64,000 nt of DNA from Przewalskia tangutica (taxonomy: Eukaryota; Streptophyta; Magnoliopsida; Solanales; Solanaceae). The stretch spans positions 51,225,142 to 51,289,141 of the forward strand of contig CM056733.1 of assembly GCA_029844215.1 (NCBI GenBank), read 5' to 3'. Position numbers and translations under genes: made by a program. Shown piece after piece: positions 22,441-35,610 of the stretch. Numbering within the stretch: the stretch's first letter is position 1; each line of letters opens with the position of its first letter. The notes under the pieces are model-generated. The model saw nothing but the letters and a program-made list of their open reading frames with translations. It ran no database searches and had not been told where the DNA came from.

Positions 22441-24899
22441 ACGGAAATATGCAATGCCACAAACCCGGGAATGACCATGGCGAATAATATACCACTAGCA
22501 CAAATCCGGCTAGCACACATATCATAAGCACTACCGGCTTATCATACAATATATAAGCAAGTTAAGAAATCCCCTAACTTCTTACTATTCTTGTTCATAT
22601 ACACTCTCATTTTAGTTTACCTAAGGCACTAACATGTCTTTTTATAAAAATCCGGGAATTTAACCCAAGTACTACAATTAACGGAAGCATACCCGTGGAA
22701 TCCCACATCACTGTCGGTATGTCCAAGTACTTACAACAAGACAAATGGCTCCCACCGAGAGTCGCGAGAACGTAATAAAACATAATACTTGCACTCAAAG
22801 GCTATTACCAGCACACATAGGCTAATTCTCAATTAACAAGCCAAAGTACTTATCAAGGCACAAATAGAATAATTCTCATTTAACAAGCCAAAGTACTACG
22901 TACGTACATTCTTTTCAAAAGACTCCTTTCCAAATAAAACTTCCCCGATACTAACCACCGTAGTATCAAGTCCTATCCACCATTTCAAGACAAGTCACAA
23001 TACCTTTTTAGAAATACAATTACCGGCTTCTAAATCAAGTGACTTCTTTATTAACAACCTTAAGCAATTGGTACCTTTAAAACAATTTGCCCTTCCTTAA
23101 CACAAGTTAATTCTTTTATTACTTATTAGAGAAAACCATTCTCTTAACCTTCCATAAAAGCCGTTATAACCAACTTCCCATAAAACCGTTATAACTCTTT
23201 ATGGTTTAGACCAATACGTTCCTTTTATAACCAAGAGACTTCTACTTTTTGAAACCAAGTATTATATACTTTCAAATCAATTCTCATAACTTTCAAAAAA
23301 TACAATTAGTCTCTTAACCTTTAGGAAACAAGTGACTCATTTTATTATAAAACCTTAGGCAATTGATGCCTTAAAAACAAGTTGCCTTTTCACTAAAATC
23401 AAGTCATTTATCTTTCCATAAAGCAAATATAACTAACTTCCCATAAAGCCGTTATATTCACTTTATTCCTTAGCCAAAAACAATTTCCTATCCAAGGGAC
23501 TTATACGTTTAACACGGAACAAGTATCATATACTTTAAAACTCTTCAAGTCCCTAAACTTTAATACAACATTAGACATCCTTACTACTTTCAAAGAAGTG
23601 AGTTAATCTCATAACTCACCCAGCTTGGCTATTCATAAAACTAGTAAGAGATATCAAGGTGTTGTACGTCTACCGTACTACATACGTGCAACAAGTCATG
23701 CTCAAAGATAGGAAAAGTTCTACATAGAGTAGATCACGCAACTACCTCTTAACTTCTAAGAGTAACAGGAAACATGAAATGATACCACAGGTATATTCCA
23801 TACATAGAATCATGCCAAAGGAAGGAAGAGGTTCACATACCTCGCGATGATTGTCGACAAGTAGCAAAATGCTCCAAAGTACTTCAACCTTGAGCTATTC
23901 CATTCTTCAAGTAGGATACGCTATACTTAGTACTTCAACCTATAATGGTCACATACGTCCATTAACCTCTTATTTCAAACGTAGAATATTCTAAGTGCTA
24001 AGTCACTAAATTCTACTACGAAAATCGGACAAAGACCTCCTCTGTTTCTACTTACTTTGCCACCTTTTCAAGGCGAAATACAATAACCAAACAGCCCCAA
24101 TTGGCTCACAACAATATAGAAGGTAGTCGATACAAATGAATAACTAAACAACCCCGATTGGCTCACGATTTAGAAAGTAGTCCAATACAAATGAATAACA
24201 AACTAAAAGTCCAAATTCGCCACCTGAGTTCAACTATACCAATTATCCAATTTCCATTTCAATCCAAATTGGTAGCATAACATGATATCAAGTCGCATTT
24301 GATTATAATAACCATAATCTTAAGTAAGTAACATGCGGCGATTTCTAATAAACGACCAATTAGTAATCCAATTTTCAAGTGGCTTGCACAACATTTCGGA
24401 TTAAGCTACAAGCAATCCATAATACTTATAAACTTCAACATACCAACTTCATGCTATCAACATGTAAAGCTAACAACAACAATATAAATATATAATCTTG
24501 TAACACCTTAAAAGACAAGATTATACCTTAACGATCCTTAATCCAATTCCAAATCCGAAGTCGCTCCTTAGTAGTTTAGAGCCTCTCCAAGACACTTCAA
24601 TCCGCTTTGAGACCCTTAGAACCCTACCAACAACTTTCCTTCAAACTTCCAATCCAAAACCTAGAAAGCCACTAGGTTTTCACTTTATGACTAATACGAA
24701 AACTCTCTTTTTCCGAGATTTTTCTATTGAGATATGCTTACAATACACTTAGGAACCTTGGTTTAAAGTGGGGAGATTATTGGACAACAAACAAATTCTT
24801 TTCCTTTTCACTCATGTTGAACCCGAGAGCACTAGCTCTATGTTCATCCAATTTTCTTCAAATTTTGGCTAAGTGTGGACTTGTCTCACTACTAGTAGT

Positions 24900-24907
24900 A
24901 ATATATA
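24900..24907 (-). promoter_or_regulatory. TATA-like box of M, 3' LTR
   Basis: TATATATT on the minus strand. The copy in the 5' LTR is at 30233-30240. Confidence 0.4.
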
Positions 24908-25249
24908 GGGACATGGAGGGTCAAGATGTGCACAATTGGGTGGCTAGGATGAGGTCTTAACTAAATATCAAGCTTGTGGGTCCTTTGACTTAGTCAAGAT
25001 TGTCAAGCTTGCAACTTGCAAGACTTGTCTTGCTAACAAAGGTCCAATGACCCTCTTGCCCTTGCTAATTTCGTCCAAGGCATCCTTAAGGGGGGGTGAC
25101 ACGTGTCGCCCTCCCATTCGTCACCATACTACGTTTTTTTTTCGAAAATTTCAATATTCCAACAAAACTTTACAAGTCTCAAATCTTAACACTTGTGAGT
25201 TCTTACGTACGTTCTTACAACATGTCCTGTAATTACGGGGTGTAACATT

Positions 25250-25283
25250 CTCCCCCCCTTAGAAACATTCGTCCTCGAATGTT
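25250..25283 (-). other. Polypurine tract and stem-loop of element M
   Basis: The minus strand reads AAGGGGGGGAGAA next to the LTR. AACATTCG (25264-25271) and CGAATGTT (25276-25283) pair around a 4-nt loop. Confidence 0.8.
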
Positions 25284-26294
25284 CTTTCGGAGTACAATCT
25301 GATTAACGCGCGACATAGTCTCCTTATACTACACCCTTCTTACAACATATGCCACCCATGGCCACATAACAATATTTATTCTAAGCTGTCAACCTTGGCA
25401 CTCACGAAGCCATCTAGCCCATACTTATAATGACCTCAAAGTCTGTCATAATCCTCTCTATTAGGTCTACTAGGGTCTGACGACTGTATCATCACCGGGA
25501 AAACCTCATATACCCGCTCAACTACCACCCCACACACTCACGGGTGTAGTTACCTCGAAAGGTTCTTATGGATTCAGGCTCTATTCCTTTACACTTGGTT
25601 GTTATCTTTCTTACTGGTCGCACTCTTTCCGGACTTCCAACTCACACTAGTATACATAACTTCCATACCGATGTTGGCCTCCAATCTTTGGAGTCACTCT
25701 ATAAAACAATATAAGGCCATTTCCGGTTTTCACGACCTGGTTCCGGTGGAACGCGTCTACGAACCCGTACAACAATTAACTAGCCTTGGGCCTTGCACCC
25801 TCGTGACCCTGTCACATAGAGGAACTACTACCAACTGATCCCACTCCATTCCAGGCCATGGGGAGACCCGCACAGTCCTCAACCACCTGGCCGCACTTAA
25901 CTCTTATCCTTGGTCTGACTTAAAATCTTATTGCCCGAGAAAGCCTTATATACCTAAGGTCTCGGCAGTAATCAATATTCTTAGGCTCGCAATTTCCATG
26001 CTCCAAGCCTACCTTATGATCCCGATGAACGGTACAAAAACTTCTCATAATTCCATAATCGTGTCGTTGATCACAAGAACCATTACTTACTCTATACGGA
26101 CCTCATCCGTACAATTTTCTTAAGCCTACCACGCAGCTTAATCTGTTTACATGACATTCTGTTAGGTTCCTTAACATGGCTTCTTAAGGGTTCACCACCC
26201 TATCAGACAGCTCATACTTTCCCAATTATCTCGAGAAAAAAAAAACACAAAACCTTGGCGAAGATTCATTAACTATTCCATACCTTCCCGGTAT

Positions 26295-26483
26295 CTAGTT
26301 AGTCTTTACCAATTCCTGGTAATCTAAAATCATTCTAGGCAACACGCGTCTGACCCTCGTACATAACTCCGTATAGATGTATATCACAATACCAACTATA
26401 CTACAATCATTACCAACCTGGATACGCAATCCACATAATCCTTCTTGGGTCACTGCTGCCTTTCTCGTAGCTGCATTCAACAT
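26295..26483 (-). pseudogene. Possible diverged gag start of element M
   Basis: A 62-residue frame begins at the position expected for gag. AATRKAAVTQEG resembles loosely the RRATVAQRGKG and RKATRAQKSKS starts of the sister gags, and the rest does not align by eye. No function should be inferred. Confidence 0.3.
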
Positions 26484-26660
26484 AACTCGTTAGGGAGAGA
26501 CGACCCTAACAACACAGCTCTATCGCACGATCTCAGAGTGAGAAGAATGGAAACCAATCCTAAATGTCCTGCAGCCTCCTGATTATAGATGTGGTGCACA
26601 ACACACCGATAATCAAGACTCTACTAGACACGGTCTGTAGACACTTTCCGAGGACTAACT

Positions 26661-26672
26661 GCTCTGATACCA
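26661..26672 (-). other. Primer binding site of element M
   Basis: GCTCTGATACCA on the plus strand, the intact complement of TGGTATCAGAGC. It serves as reference for the damaged sites in A and B. Confidence 0.9.
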
Positions 26673-26676
26673 CTTT

Positions 26677-29600
26677 TGTCACGACCACCGGGCAGTGGCC
26701 TGCCTACACAGGCACCCTTACAGTATACATCGAGAAAATCAGCGGAACATACAAGAAACTTTAAAAATAAACAATGTATAAAATAACAAAGTTAGCCGAT
26801 GTGGCTACCTTCCCGACATAATATATATACAACCGGGCAGCTTGCCTCCTTTCCTTTACAAAGCGACCCACAATATGTGACTACTGCACTTAAGAGTTTT
26901 TAACATAACAATCGTGGCGGGATAGGCCCCGCCATACCACAATAATACATGAATCTACCACCTCGTGGAAAACTGCACGAGGATAAGCCTCCGGAGCAAA
27001 TGGAGCTTTTTCCCATAAACTGAACTGAGATCCTAAGAGCAAGGATCACCAATCTGGGTACCTAAAACCTGCGGGCATGAACGCACCCGGCGAAGTCGAT
27101 TACAAAAATTGCGAATATGGAACAGAAATAACGTAAAGTAAACAAATCATAACTGTACAAAAGAATGACAAGGACAAGTATAAAAAGTACATACCAGATC
27201 CTGCCGTGTCATTACCACTTATGAACTTAATTTCACATCAATATCTTTTCCCATTTTCCATAAAGGTTATAGCCACATTCTTACGCACATGATTAGGAAA
27301 AAATATTAAGTTCATTTCTATATAACCTACTTATCTTTCATACGTATAATCCGGCCCTTAAAGGAGGGCACATTTACTACCCGGCCCAATCTGGGACGCG
27401 ATTAAGTCACACTAATATCAAGCGTGTAAAACTGGAGACATGTATGATAACTCAATTAACAGTACACCGTGCCTTACTAACAATGAGAGTAAATAGGGGT
27501 ATACTTACAATATAAAGTAGGAAAAGCTCACGATCAAAGCAGGACCATCCGCCCGCAGTATCATTAAGCAATCCTATTCCCGGGACTATTTCACCCGCAT
27601 AAGCCCTTACGGACTCGCATGAGGTATTCCTCGCATGGGACTATTTCACCCGCATAAGCCCTTACGGACTCGCATGAGGTATTCCTCGCATAGGCTGGAC
27701 CCGCCCGCATGAGACTATTTCACCCGCATAAGCCCTACGGACTCGCAGAGGTATTCCTCGCGTCGTGGTAGCAAATCCACGGAAATATGCAATGCCACAA
27801 ACCCGGAATGACCCCATGACGAATAATATACCACTAGCACAAATCCGGCTAGCACACATATCATAAGCACTACCGGCTTATCATACAATATATAAGCAAG
27901 TTAAGAAATCCCCTAACTTCTTACTATTCTTGTTCATATACACTCTCATTTTAGTTTACCTAAGGCACTAACATGTCTTTTTATAAAAATCCGGGAATTT
28001 AACCCAAGTACTACAATTAACGGAAGCATACCCGTGGAATTCCACATCACCGCTTGTATGTCCAAGTACTTACAACAAGACAAATTCTCCCACCGAGAGT
28101 CGCGAACGTAATAAAACATAATACTTGCACTCAAAGGCTATTACCAGCACACATAGTCTAATTCTCAATTAACAAGCCAAAGTACTTATCAAGGCACAAA
28201 TAGAATAATTCTCATTTAACAAGCCAAAGTACTACGTACGTACATTCTTTTCAAAAGACTCCTTTCCAAATAAAACTTCCCCGATACTAACCACCGTAGT
28301 ATCAAGTCCTATCCACCATTTCAAGACAAGTCACAATACCTTTTAGAAATACAATTACCGCTTTCTAAATCAAGTGACTTCTTTATTAACAACCTTAAGC
28401 AATTGGTACCTTTAAAACAATTTGCTTCCTTAACACAAGTTAATTCTTTTATTACTTATTAGAGAAAACCATTCTCTTAACCTTCCATAAAAGCCGTTAT
28501 AACCAACTTCCCATAAAACCGTTATAACTCTTTTATGGTTTAGACCAATCGTTCCTTTTATAACCAAGAGACTTCTACTTTTTGAAACCAAGTATTATAT
28601 ACTTTCAAATCAATTCTCATAACTTTCAAAAATACAATTAGTCTCTTAACCTTTAGGAAACAAGTGACTCATTTTATTATAAAACCTTAGGCAATTGATG
28701 CCTTAAAACAAGTTGCCTTTTCACTAAAATCAAGTCATTTATCTTTCCATAAAGCAAATATAACTAACTTCCCATAAAGCCGTTATATTCACTTTATTCC
28801 TTAGCCAAAAACAATTTCCTATCCAAGGGACTTATACGTTTAACACGGAACAAGTATCATATACTTTAAAACTCTTCAAGTCCCTAAACTTTAATACAAC
28901 ATTAGACATCCTTACTACTTTCAAAGAAGTGAGTTAATCTCATAACTCACCCAGCTTGGCTATTCATAAAACTAGTAAGAGATATCAAGGTGTTGTACGT
29001 CTACCGTACTACATACGTGCAACAAGTCATGCTCAAAGATAGGAAAAGTTCTACATAGAGTAGATCACGCAACTACCTCTTAACTTCTAAGAGTAACAGG
29101 AAACATGAAATGATACCACAGGTATATTCCATACATAGAATCATGCCAAAGGAAGGAAGAGGTTCACATACCTCGCGATGATTGTCGACAAGTAGCAAAA
29201 TGCTCCAAAGTACTTCAACCTTGAGCTATTCCATTCTTCAAGTAGGATACGCTATACTTAGTACTTCAACCTATAATGGTCACATACGTCCATTAACCTC
29301 TTATTTCAAACGTAGAATATTCTAAGTGCTAAGTCACTAAATTCTACGGAAAATCGGACAACACCTCCTCTGTTTCTACTTACTTTGCCACCTTTTTCAA
29401 GGCCGAAATACAATAACCAAACAGCCCCAATTGGCTCACAACAATATAGAAGGTAGTCCAATACAAATGAATAACTAAACAGCCCCAATTGGCTCACAAT
29501 TTAGAAAGTAGTCCAATACAAATGAATAACAAACTAAAAGTCCAAATTCGGCCACCTTGAGTTCAACCATACCAATTCTTATCCAATTTCCATTTCAATC

Positions 29601-30580
29601 CAAATTGGTAGCATAACATGATATCAAGTCGCATTTGATTATAATAACCATAATCTTAAGTAAGTAACATGCGACGATTTCTAATAAACGACCAATTAGT
29701 AATCCAATTTTCAAGTGGCTTGCACAACATTTCGGATTAAGCTACAAGCAATCCATAATACTTATAAACTTCAACATACCAACTTCATGCTATCAACATG
29801 TAAAGCTAACAACAATATATAAATATATAATCTTGTAACACCTTAAAAGACAAGATTATACCTTAACGATCCTTAATCGATTCCAACCAAGTCGCTCCTT
29901 AGTAGTTTAGAGCCTCTCCAAGACACTTCAATCCGCTTGTTGAGACCCTTAGAACCCTACCAACAACTTTCCTTCAAACTTCCAATCCAAAACCTAGAAA
30001 GCCACTAGGTTTTCACTTTGCGACTAATACGAAAACTCTCTTTTTCCGGGATTTTTCTATTGAGATATGCTTACAATACACTTAGGAACCTTGGTTTAAA
30101 GTGGGGAGATTATTGGACAACAAACAAATTCTTTTCCTTTTCACTCATGTTGAACCCGAGAGCACTAGCTCTATGTTCATCCAATTTTCTTCAAATTTTG
30201 GCTAAGTGTGGACTTGTCTCACTACTAGTAGTAATATATAGGGACATGGAGGGTCAAGATGTGCACAATTGGGTGGCTAGGATGAGGTCTTAACTAAATA
30301 TCAAGCTTGTGGGTCCTTTGACTTAGTCAAGATTGTCAAGTTTGCAACTTGCAAGACTTGTCTTGCTAACAAAGGTCCAATGACCCTCTTGCCCTTGCTA
30401 ATTTCGTCCAAGGCATCCTTAAGGGGGGGTGACACGTGTCGCCCTCCCATTCGTCACCATACTACGTTTTTTTTTCGAAAATTTCAATATTCCAACAAAA
30501 CTTTACAAGTCTCAAATCTTAACACTTGTGAGTTCTTACGTACGTTCTTACAACATGTCCTGTAATTACGGGGTGTAACA
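26677..30580 (-). mobile_element. Element M, 5' LTR (3.90 kb)
   Basis: It ends GGGGTGTAACA at 30580 (minus-strand start TGTTACACCCC) and begins TGTCACGACC at 26677. Internal ORFs at 29306-29497, 30018-30293 and 30380-30565 match those of the 3' LTR and are not genes. Confidence 0.92.
27580..27775 (-). repeat. About 55-bp tandem array in M, right LTR
   Basis: Same array as 22250-22440. Single-unit differences such as CGCAGAGG here against CGCGAGG there illustrate the CAG-to-CG pattern. Confidence 0.8.
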
Positions 30581-30585
30581 GGGTC
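30581..30585. repeat. Target site duplication of M, right copy
   Basis: GGGTC, against TGGTC at 21325-21329. Confidence 0.8.
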
Positions 30586-30938
30586 ACAGTTCAGCGTTTG
30601 GGAAGCTCCGTTTCTCCGGAGGCTTATCTTTGGTATAGTCCCCTGTTGTTGTAGGTGCTTACATTCAGGGGTATGGCGGGGCCCTGTCCCGTCGTTGTTG
30701 TCATATCATTCGTAGAGGCCTGTAGTACTGTTGTGGGCAGAGTTGTAATGGGATGTAACTGTTCGGATCTAAGTTTTTATATATACATATGCCGAAAGGC
30801 AACTTTTCTTCAGATAAACATGTGTCTCATTTACATTGTTTCATGTTGTGTTTTATATTCCGCTGATTACTCTGATGTTGTATCACTAGGGTGCCCGGGG
30901 TAAGGCACCAGTCACGGGCCCGGGCTCGGGTCGTGACA
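30586..30938 (+). mobile_element. Solo LTR N, last part
   Basis: It continues LTR N after element M and ends GGGTCGTGACA at 30938. It contains the conserved terminal stem (GGTGCC ... GGCACC, 30890-30909). Confidence 0.9.
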
Positions 30939-30943
30939 GTATT
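30939..30943. repeat. Target site duplication of N, right copy
   Basis: GTATT, directly after the end of N, identical to 18340-18344. Confidence 0.95.
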
Positions 30944-32592
30944 CTACTTGAAGGGTGGAATAGCTAACAAGGTTGAAGTACTTTGGAGCATATTGCTACG
31001 TATCGTTAGTCGTCGCGAGGTATGTGAACATCTTCCTTCTTTTGGCATGATCCTACGTATGAAATAACCATGTGATATTATTTCATGATCCCTTCTACTC
31101 TTAGAAGTTAAGAAGTATCCACGTTGTTGATTTTAAGTTAAAAGTATGTCTAAATTATCCTAAGTCCTTACCAAGTCTTATGGGAGATATTGGTAAGAAT
31201 GATTAGGAAGTTATGAGGTTTGATTTAAAGCTATGTGCCTTTATTTATTTGAAGTAAGTAAGTTGATTTTATATTTGAAAATGACTTGAATTTATATGTG
31301 AAAAGGGACTTGATTTTATAAGTGGAAGTTATATGGTTTTAAAGAGAATAAGTTACTTGGTTTTGGAAGTGTATGAAACTTTATTTTTCAAGGTTATGGG
31401 ACTTGATTTCTAAAGTATAGATGACATGATTTTATATGTATAAGCGACATGATTTTAAAGAGTATATGATACGAGGTTTTAAGACTATAAGCCTTGATTT
31501 TGTAAGTGGAAATGACTTGATTTAAAAAGTATGACTTCTTAATTTATTTCAAAAGTTAAGAAGATTGATTTCAAGAGAGTATGTAACTTGAGTTTTAAAA
31601 AGAAAGGAGTTTTATGATTTTTTTAAGTATGTATGTACGTAGTACTTTTGAGTTTAGTTTCCCCAATGTGATAAGAAATAAAAGTGCCTTAAGTTCTCTA
31701 AAATGAAAGGTTGTTATAATAGCTTTATGAGAAGTTGTTATAACGACTTAAGAAGAAGTGAAAAGGTGGTTTAAAATGTTATGTAAGGAAAATCACACCG
31801 AGCCTAAAAATAGGCCGGGTTATGTTATGAGACACACCGAGCCTACAAATAGGCCGGATTATGTTATGAGATACACCGAGCCTACAAATAGGTCGGGTTA
31901 TGTTATGAGATACACCGAACCTACAAATAGGCCGGGTTATGTTATGAGATACACCGAGCCTACAAATAGGCCGGGTTATGTTAAGAGACACACCGAACCT
32001 ACAAATAGGCCGGGTTATGTTATGAGATACACCGAGCCTACACATAGGCCGGGTTACGCCATATGCACCGAGCCTACACATAGGCCGGGTTACGTCATCT
32101 TACACCGAGCCCCATAGGCGGGCCGGGTTATGCTACATGATTCCACAGTACACTGAGCCCCATAGGCGGGCCGAGTTATGCTACATTATTCCACAGTACA
32201 CCGAGCCCCATAGGCGGGCCGGGTTATGCTACAGATTCCACAGTACACCGAGCCCCACAGGTGGGGCTGGTTATGTCACATGATTCATCAGCACACCGTG
32301 TCCCGCAAATGAATCGGGGTACGTTATCACGTTGGATAATCAAAGTAAGCTCCCAAATGAGAAGTCCCTCCATAAAGGGTCGGATTATATTATGTAAGAT
32401 ATGTAAGTTATGTGGAAAAACTTGATCAAATTCTTAAGTATGTATGTAAGAATATGATGTTAATTCTTATTAAAAGAAGGAAAAGAACGATTAATGTACG
32501 AGTGATTTCATGAGGTGAAATGATACGGTAGAATCTGGTATTTAAGTTTTATATTTGCCCCTGTCATTCTTTTATACAGTTATAATTTGGTT
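30944..32592 (+). mobile_element. Element C, 3' LTR, second part, truncated
   Basis: It aligns to 12721-14480 of the 5' LTR and stops matching after TATAATTTGGTT near 32592. The last 460 bp of the LTR, with its terminal stem and CA end, are missing. The adjoining sequence is the AT-rich island. Confidence 0.88.
31797..32290 (+). repeat. 39-bp and 48-bp tandem arrays in the 3' LTR of C
   Basis: Same units as 13566-14190 but with a different copy number: about eight 39-bp units and only about four 48-bp units. The two LTRs of one element have thus changed length by unit loss or gain since insertion. The 100-119 residue frames on both strands are repeat products. Confidence 0.85.
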
Positions 32593-33401
32593 ACTAATTC
32601 ATACTGAATATTCATACTGTTTGTTTCACTAGTTATATATTGTAATCACATGCCAAAAAGAAAACGCAAATTATACCTTAAAAATTCTCAATCTATGATT
32701 CTACTTATTATAAAATATGCTCCAACACATTTTGTGGAGATTCTTCCGAGAAAATAAATATTGGAATTGAGAGAGACGGAGAGTTTTCGATTATTGTTAT
32801 GAGTTGGACAGAAAAGGACTAATTTTAAGTGATGCAACGGTACAAGGAAAAGTCCCTAACCATTGTTATTTAATATTTAATACCTTATATTTAATCTATC
32901 TTTTCCCAACAGTAGTACCGTATGGTCCATGCATGATATTCTGAATAAAGAATAGTGATTCTTCATATAAATGCTATGTGACTCTTAATTTATTGCAGCA
33001 CTTCATGATGATATAGCATACGTTTCATGCTTTTGTTGGCCAATCAAACAGAACTTTTTGCTCCTCTCATGTCCCACAATATGAGTCGAACCAGAGTCAG
33101 CCAATCATTGAAACAATTTTTCTGTTGATAAATTAAGTTATAAATTATGAATTATTTTGAGGACAAATCATGTCAATTAGTTCAAAGTGTTAGTCAAGAT
33201 TCAAGAAAAAGATTACTAAAGAAAGTTGTCCTATCTAAGAAAATGATTATATTTTAAAGCACATAGTATAAACTCCTTTGCAGTGCAATTCAGCAACTTG
33301 ATGCTTTCACAGTGAAACTTATAAAATAAAAATGATTTACGAAAATTTAATATTTGTTTAGTTGTTTACACTTTACCCATTACTGTTGTAATAAAAACTA
33401 A
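32593..33401. other. AT-rich low-copy sequence
   Basis: No gene, LTR or tandem repeat recognised. Confidence 0.5.
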
Positions 33402-33600
33402 GTAGGCGTCTGGTCATAGGAGTTGGGATCCAAAATTAAATTTTGATGTGAAATCAACATCAATCTGCACAAAATTTTAACTTTAATTTCAAATCTCAAA
33501 TTCTTCATAAAGTAGGATTTCAAATTCTAAGTTGTGATTTTATTTTGTTTTTTTGAATGTAAGACTTTCCCATAAATTTAATATTTTATAAAAAAGATCA
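33402..33600. mobile_element. Possible fragment of a DNA-transposon MITE
   Basis: The start TAGGCGTCTGGTCATAGGAG resembles, from memory, the terminal repeats of MITEs common in nightshades (TAGGCGTTTGGNCAT type). No matching inverted end is visible downstream, so this would be a one-ended fragment. Confidence 0.35.
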
Positions 33601-34880
33601 ATTATTTTAAATTTTGCAAAAAATTGACGCATGCTCGACTTGAAGAAATTATTCGTACCATATGGAAGGATTATATTTAATAATATATATATCTAATATT
33701 ATTAATTTATTAGATCAGTGAATGTGTATTTGAAAGTTTATAATAACATGTAATCACATACATTCATTTATAAAAGGAACATCCAGATATGTTATTTATG
33801 AGTACAAAACTTGTCTCAATTATATTGTGCGGACATTATTGGATTTATATATCAAAGGAGAGTGGCCAATAATGTTTCATCAAGCCCTATAGAATGTGTT
33901 ATATAATTTACTTTGAGAAGAACTTTAATTTTAAATAAGGAACAAGAATACTAATTCATCTTCTGACACATACATGTATGGAAAGAAACCCTAGTCAATT
34001 GGAGGTTAATTTAAACTTTAGAGACAATCTGTGGGATTAGACAAGAGGATCTCCTTAATTTATTTTGAGCATTTATTATGTTAGGACTATAACCTATAAA
34101 CAAAGTAATAAGCTGGTATTATCTTAGCTTATGCACATTACTTGTAGATTAGTGGATTCAGGTTTTGCTAATCCCACTTTAATAGATTTTCTGGGATCTT
34201 CTTTCTTCTTTTTCAAGATTTGGGTCTTTGTCATATCTATTTATCAATCAACTTAGGATTAAATATGACAACAAATACTATATATATTAAATATGACCAA
34301 TAATAATGATCAGATGGTTTATACTCCCCTCCTATATATGCTTTTTCCTCTCAAAATAAATTGATTTGAATTCAATTTTATTAAATTAGCTTAGCAAATG
34401 TAGATGAAAGGAATATCTCCTTTTAGATAACTCTATTCAAATATCGTTCTGCTAAAGTGAAAATACAATTAATAAAGGTTAGATGTAAAAATAGTAAGAT
34501 TTTATTAAAATTAGATAGACAGTTGATTTTTTTTGTTTTGAACTTTTTCTAATGCCTTCCCTTCCTCGCAAAGCGAACCAAGTCAATCAATTTGTGGCAA
34601 TGTCTTCACCAGTCACATTTTTCTAATAAGAATCCTATACAGATATTAAATTGTAGATAGCGGAAACCTATGCAAAAACCACATAAAGAGGGGACAATGA
34701 TAGGTGGAAACTAATAAAATTTTCATACTAGCACTATTATATTATTGTAAAGTAAGGTAGCGGTAATTATTATCTAAGAAAACATATGCCAATATTCTCG
34801 GTGTTTTGATAGGGCGACAAACAGACAAAATGTGTTGTCACATCGGCAAAATCCTCTTCAAATCAGGAATTTATTAAATA
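33601..34880. other. AT-rich low-copy sequence
   Basis: Nothing recognised. All ORFs are shorter than 60 codons. Confidence 0.5.
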
Positions 34881-35127
34881 CTCCTCCCTCTGTTCCACAA
34901 TACATTATTATCTAAAAATAAAGTGTTTTATTAAAGAATTGTGATAGTTTACTAATATATCCTACAATCATTAAAAGAAAATCAATCATTGCATATTTAT
35001 CTCATAAAAAATACTTTTAAAGTAAGGGGTAAAATGGAAAAAATAAGATTAAAACTACATTGAAATTGTAACTATTATGAAAAATTAAAAAATTTCTAGA
35101 CAATCATGTATTTTGGAATGGATGGAG
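34881..35127. mobile_element. Stowaway-like MITE (about 247 bp)
   Basis: Inverted ends of about 30 bp: CTCCCTCTGTTCCACAATAC at the left and, reversed, CTCCATCCATTCCAAAATAC at the right, extending into ATTATTATCT / ATGATTGTCT. A TA lies just before the left end, as expected for Tc1/Mariner-type insertion. No ORF. Confidence 0.75.
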
Positions 35128-35197
35128 TCGATCTTAATAAGAATAATGATGTGGCATAATCTATAAAAACGTAACCAATCTCTGCATCGAAGAAACC

Positions 35198-35328
35198 CAA
35201 AATAGTAAAAACTAGGTTAAGAATCCAAAGGGTTGAAACCAAAAGTTTTCGAAAAATAAATAACCTAAATAATTATACAAAATATATACGGGAGTATCTG
35301 TCTAATCATGTAATTCAATAGTTTACAT
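35198..35328 (+). repeat. Direct repeat, copy 1
   Basis: It shares AGGTTAAGAATCCAA and TCTAATCATGTAA with copy 2 at 35472-35610, in the same order and spacing, at moderate identity. Confidence 0.7.
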
Positions 35329-35471
35329 ATCTAGTGATTTTACCAATACAAAGTGTGGTAGAATAAATGCTTTCGTTCTTAATTTGAGTCTCTTTTTTTA
35401 ACCTTTAAGAACAAAAATAATTTCGATAAGAAATGTTTTACTACCCATTGTGTCCTTGCTCGCTGTGAATT

Positions 35472-35610
35472 CAAAATAGTAAAACTAGGTTAAGAATCCA
35501 AGGGGTCGAACCTAAAGGTTATTGCGAAATAAATAACTAAATAAGTAATATATATATTATGGAAGTTTTTGTCTAATCATGTAAAATATACGTCATTTAA
35601 TAGTCTACAT
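35472..35610 (+). repeat. Direct repeat, copy 2
   Basis: Second copy of 35198-35328, starting about 270 bp downstream. It is an old local duplication or two members of an unknown repeat. Confidence 0.7.

Larger units (their letters stand above)
21330..25247 (-). mobile_element. Element M, 3' LTR (3.92 kb)
   Basis: On the minus strand it runs from TGTTACACCCCGTAATTAC (25247) to GTGACA (21330). It is nearly the same as the 5' LTR at 26677-30580, so the insertion is young. Most of the visible differences are small changes at CAG, CTG or CCG sites. An ORF at 24727-24960 recurs in both copies and starts within the TATA-proximal region, but it resembles no protein I know. Confidence 0.92.
25248..26676 (-). 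mobile_element. Element M internal region (1.43 kb)
   Basis: The polypurine tract lies at 25250-25262 and the primer site at 26661-26672 (reverse). The leader is conserved, but no gag core, knuckle or pol domain is visible. A 62-codon frame at 26295-26483 (MLNAATRKAAVTQEG) starts 178 nt from the primer site, exactly where gag starts in sister copies. It may be a strongly diverged or recombined gag N-terminus. The part 25600-25850 is related to the post-gag region of C. Confidence 0.8.

Noticed and set aside
24727..24960. 77-codon frame repeated at 30018-30293
   Set aside because: It is present twice only because it lies in both LTRs of M. It overlaps the promoter region and resembles nothing known to me.
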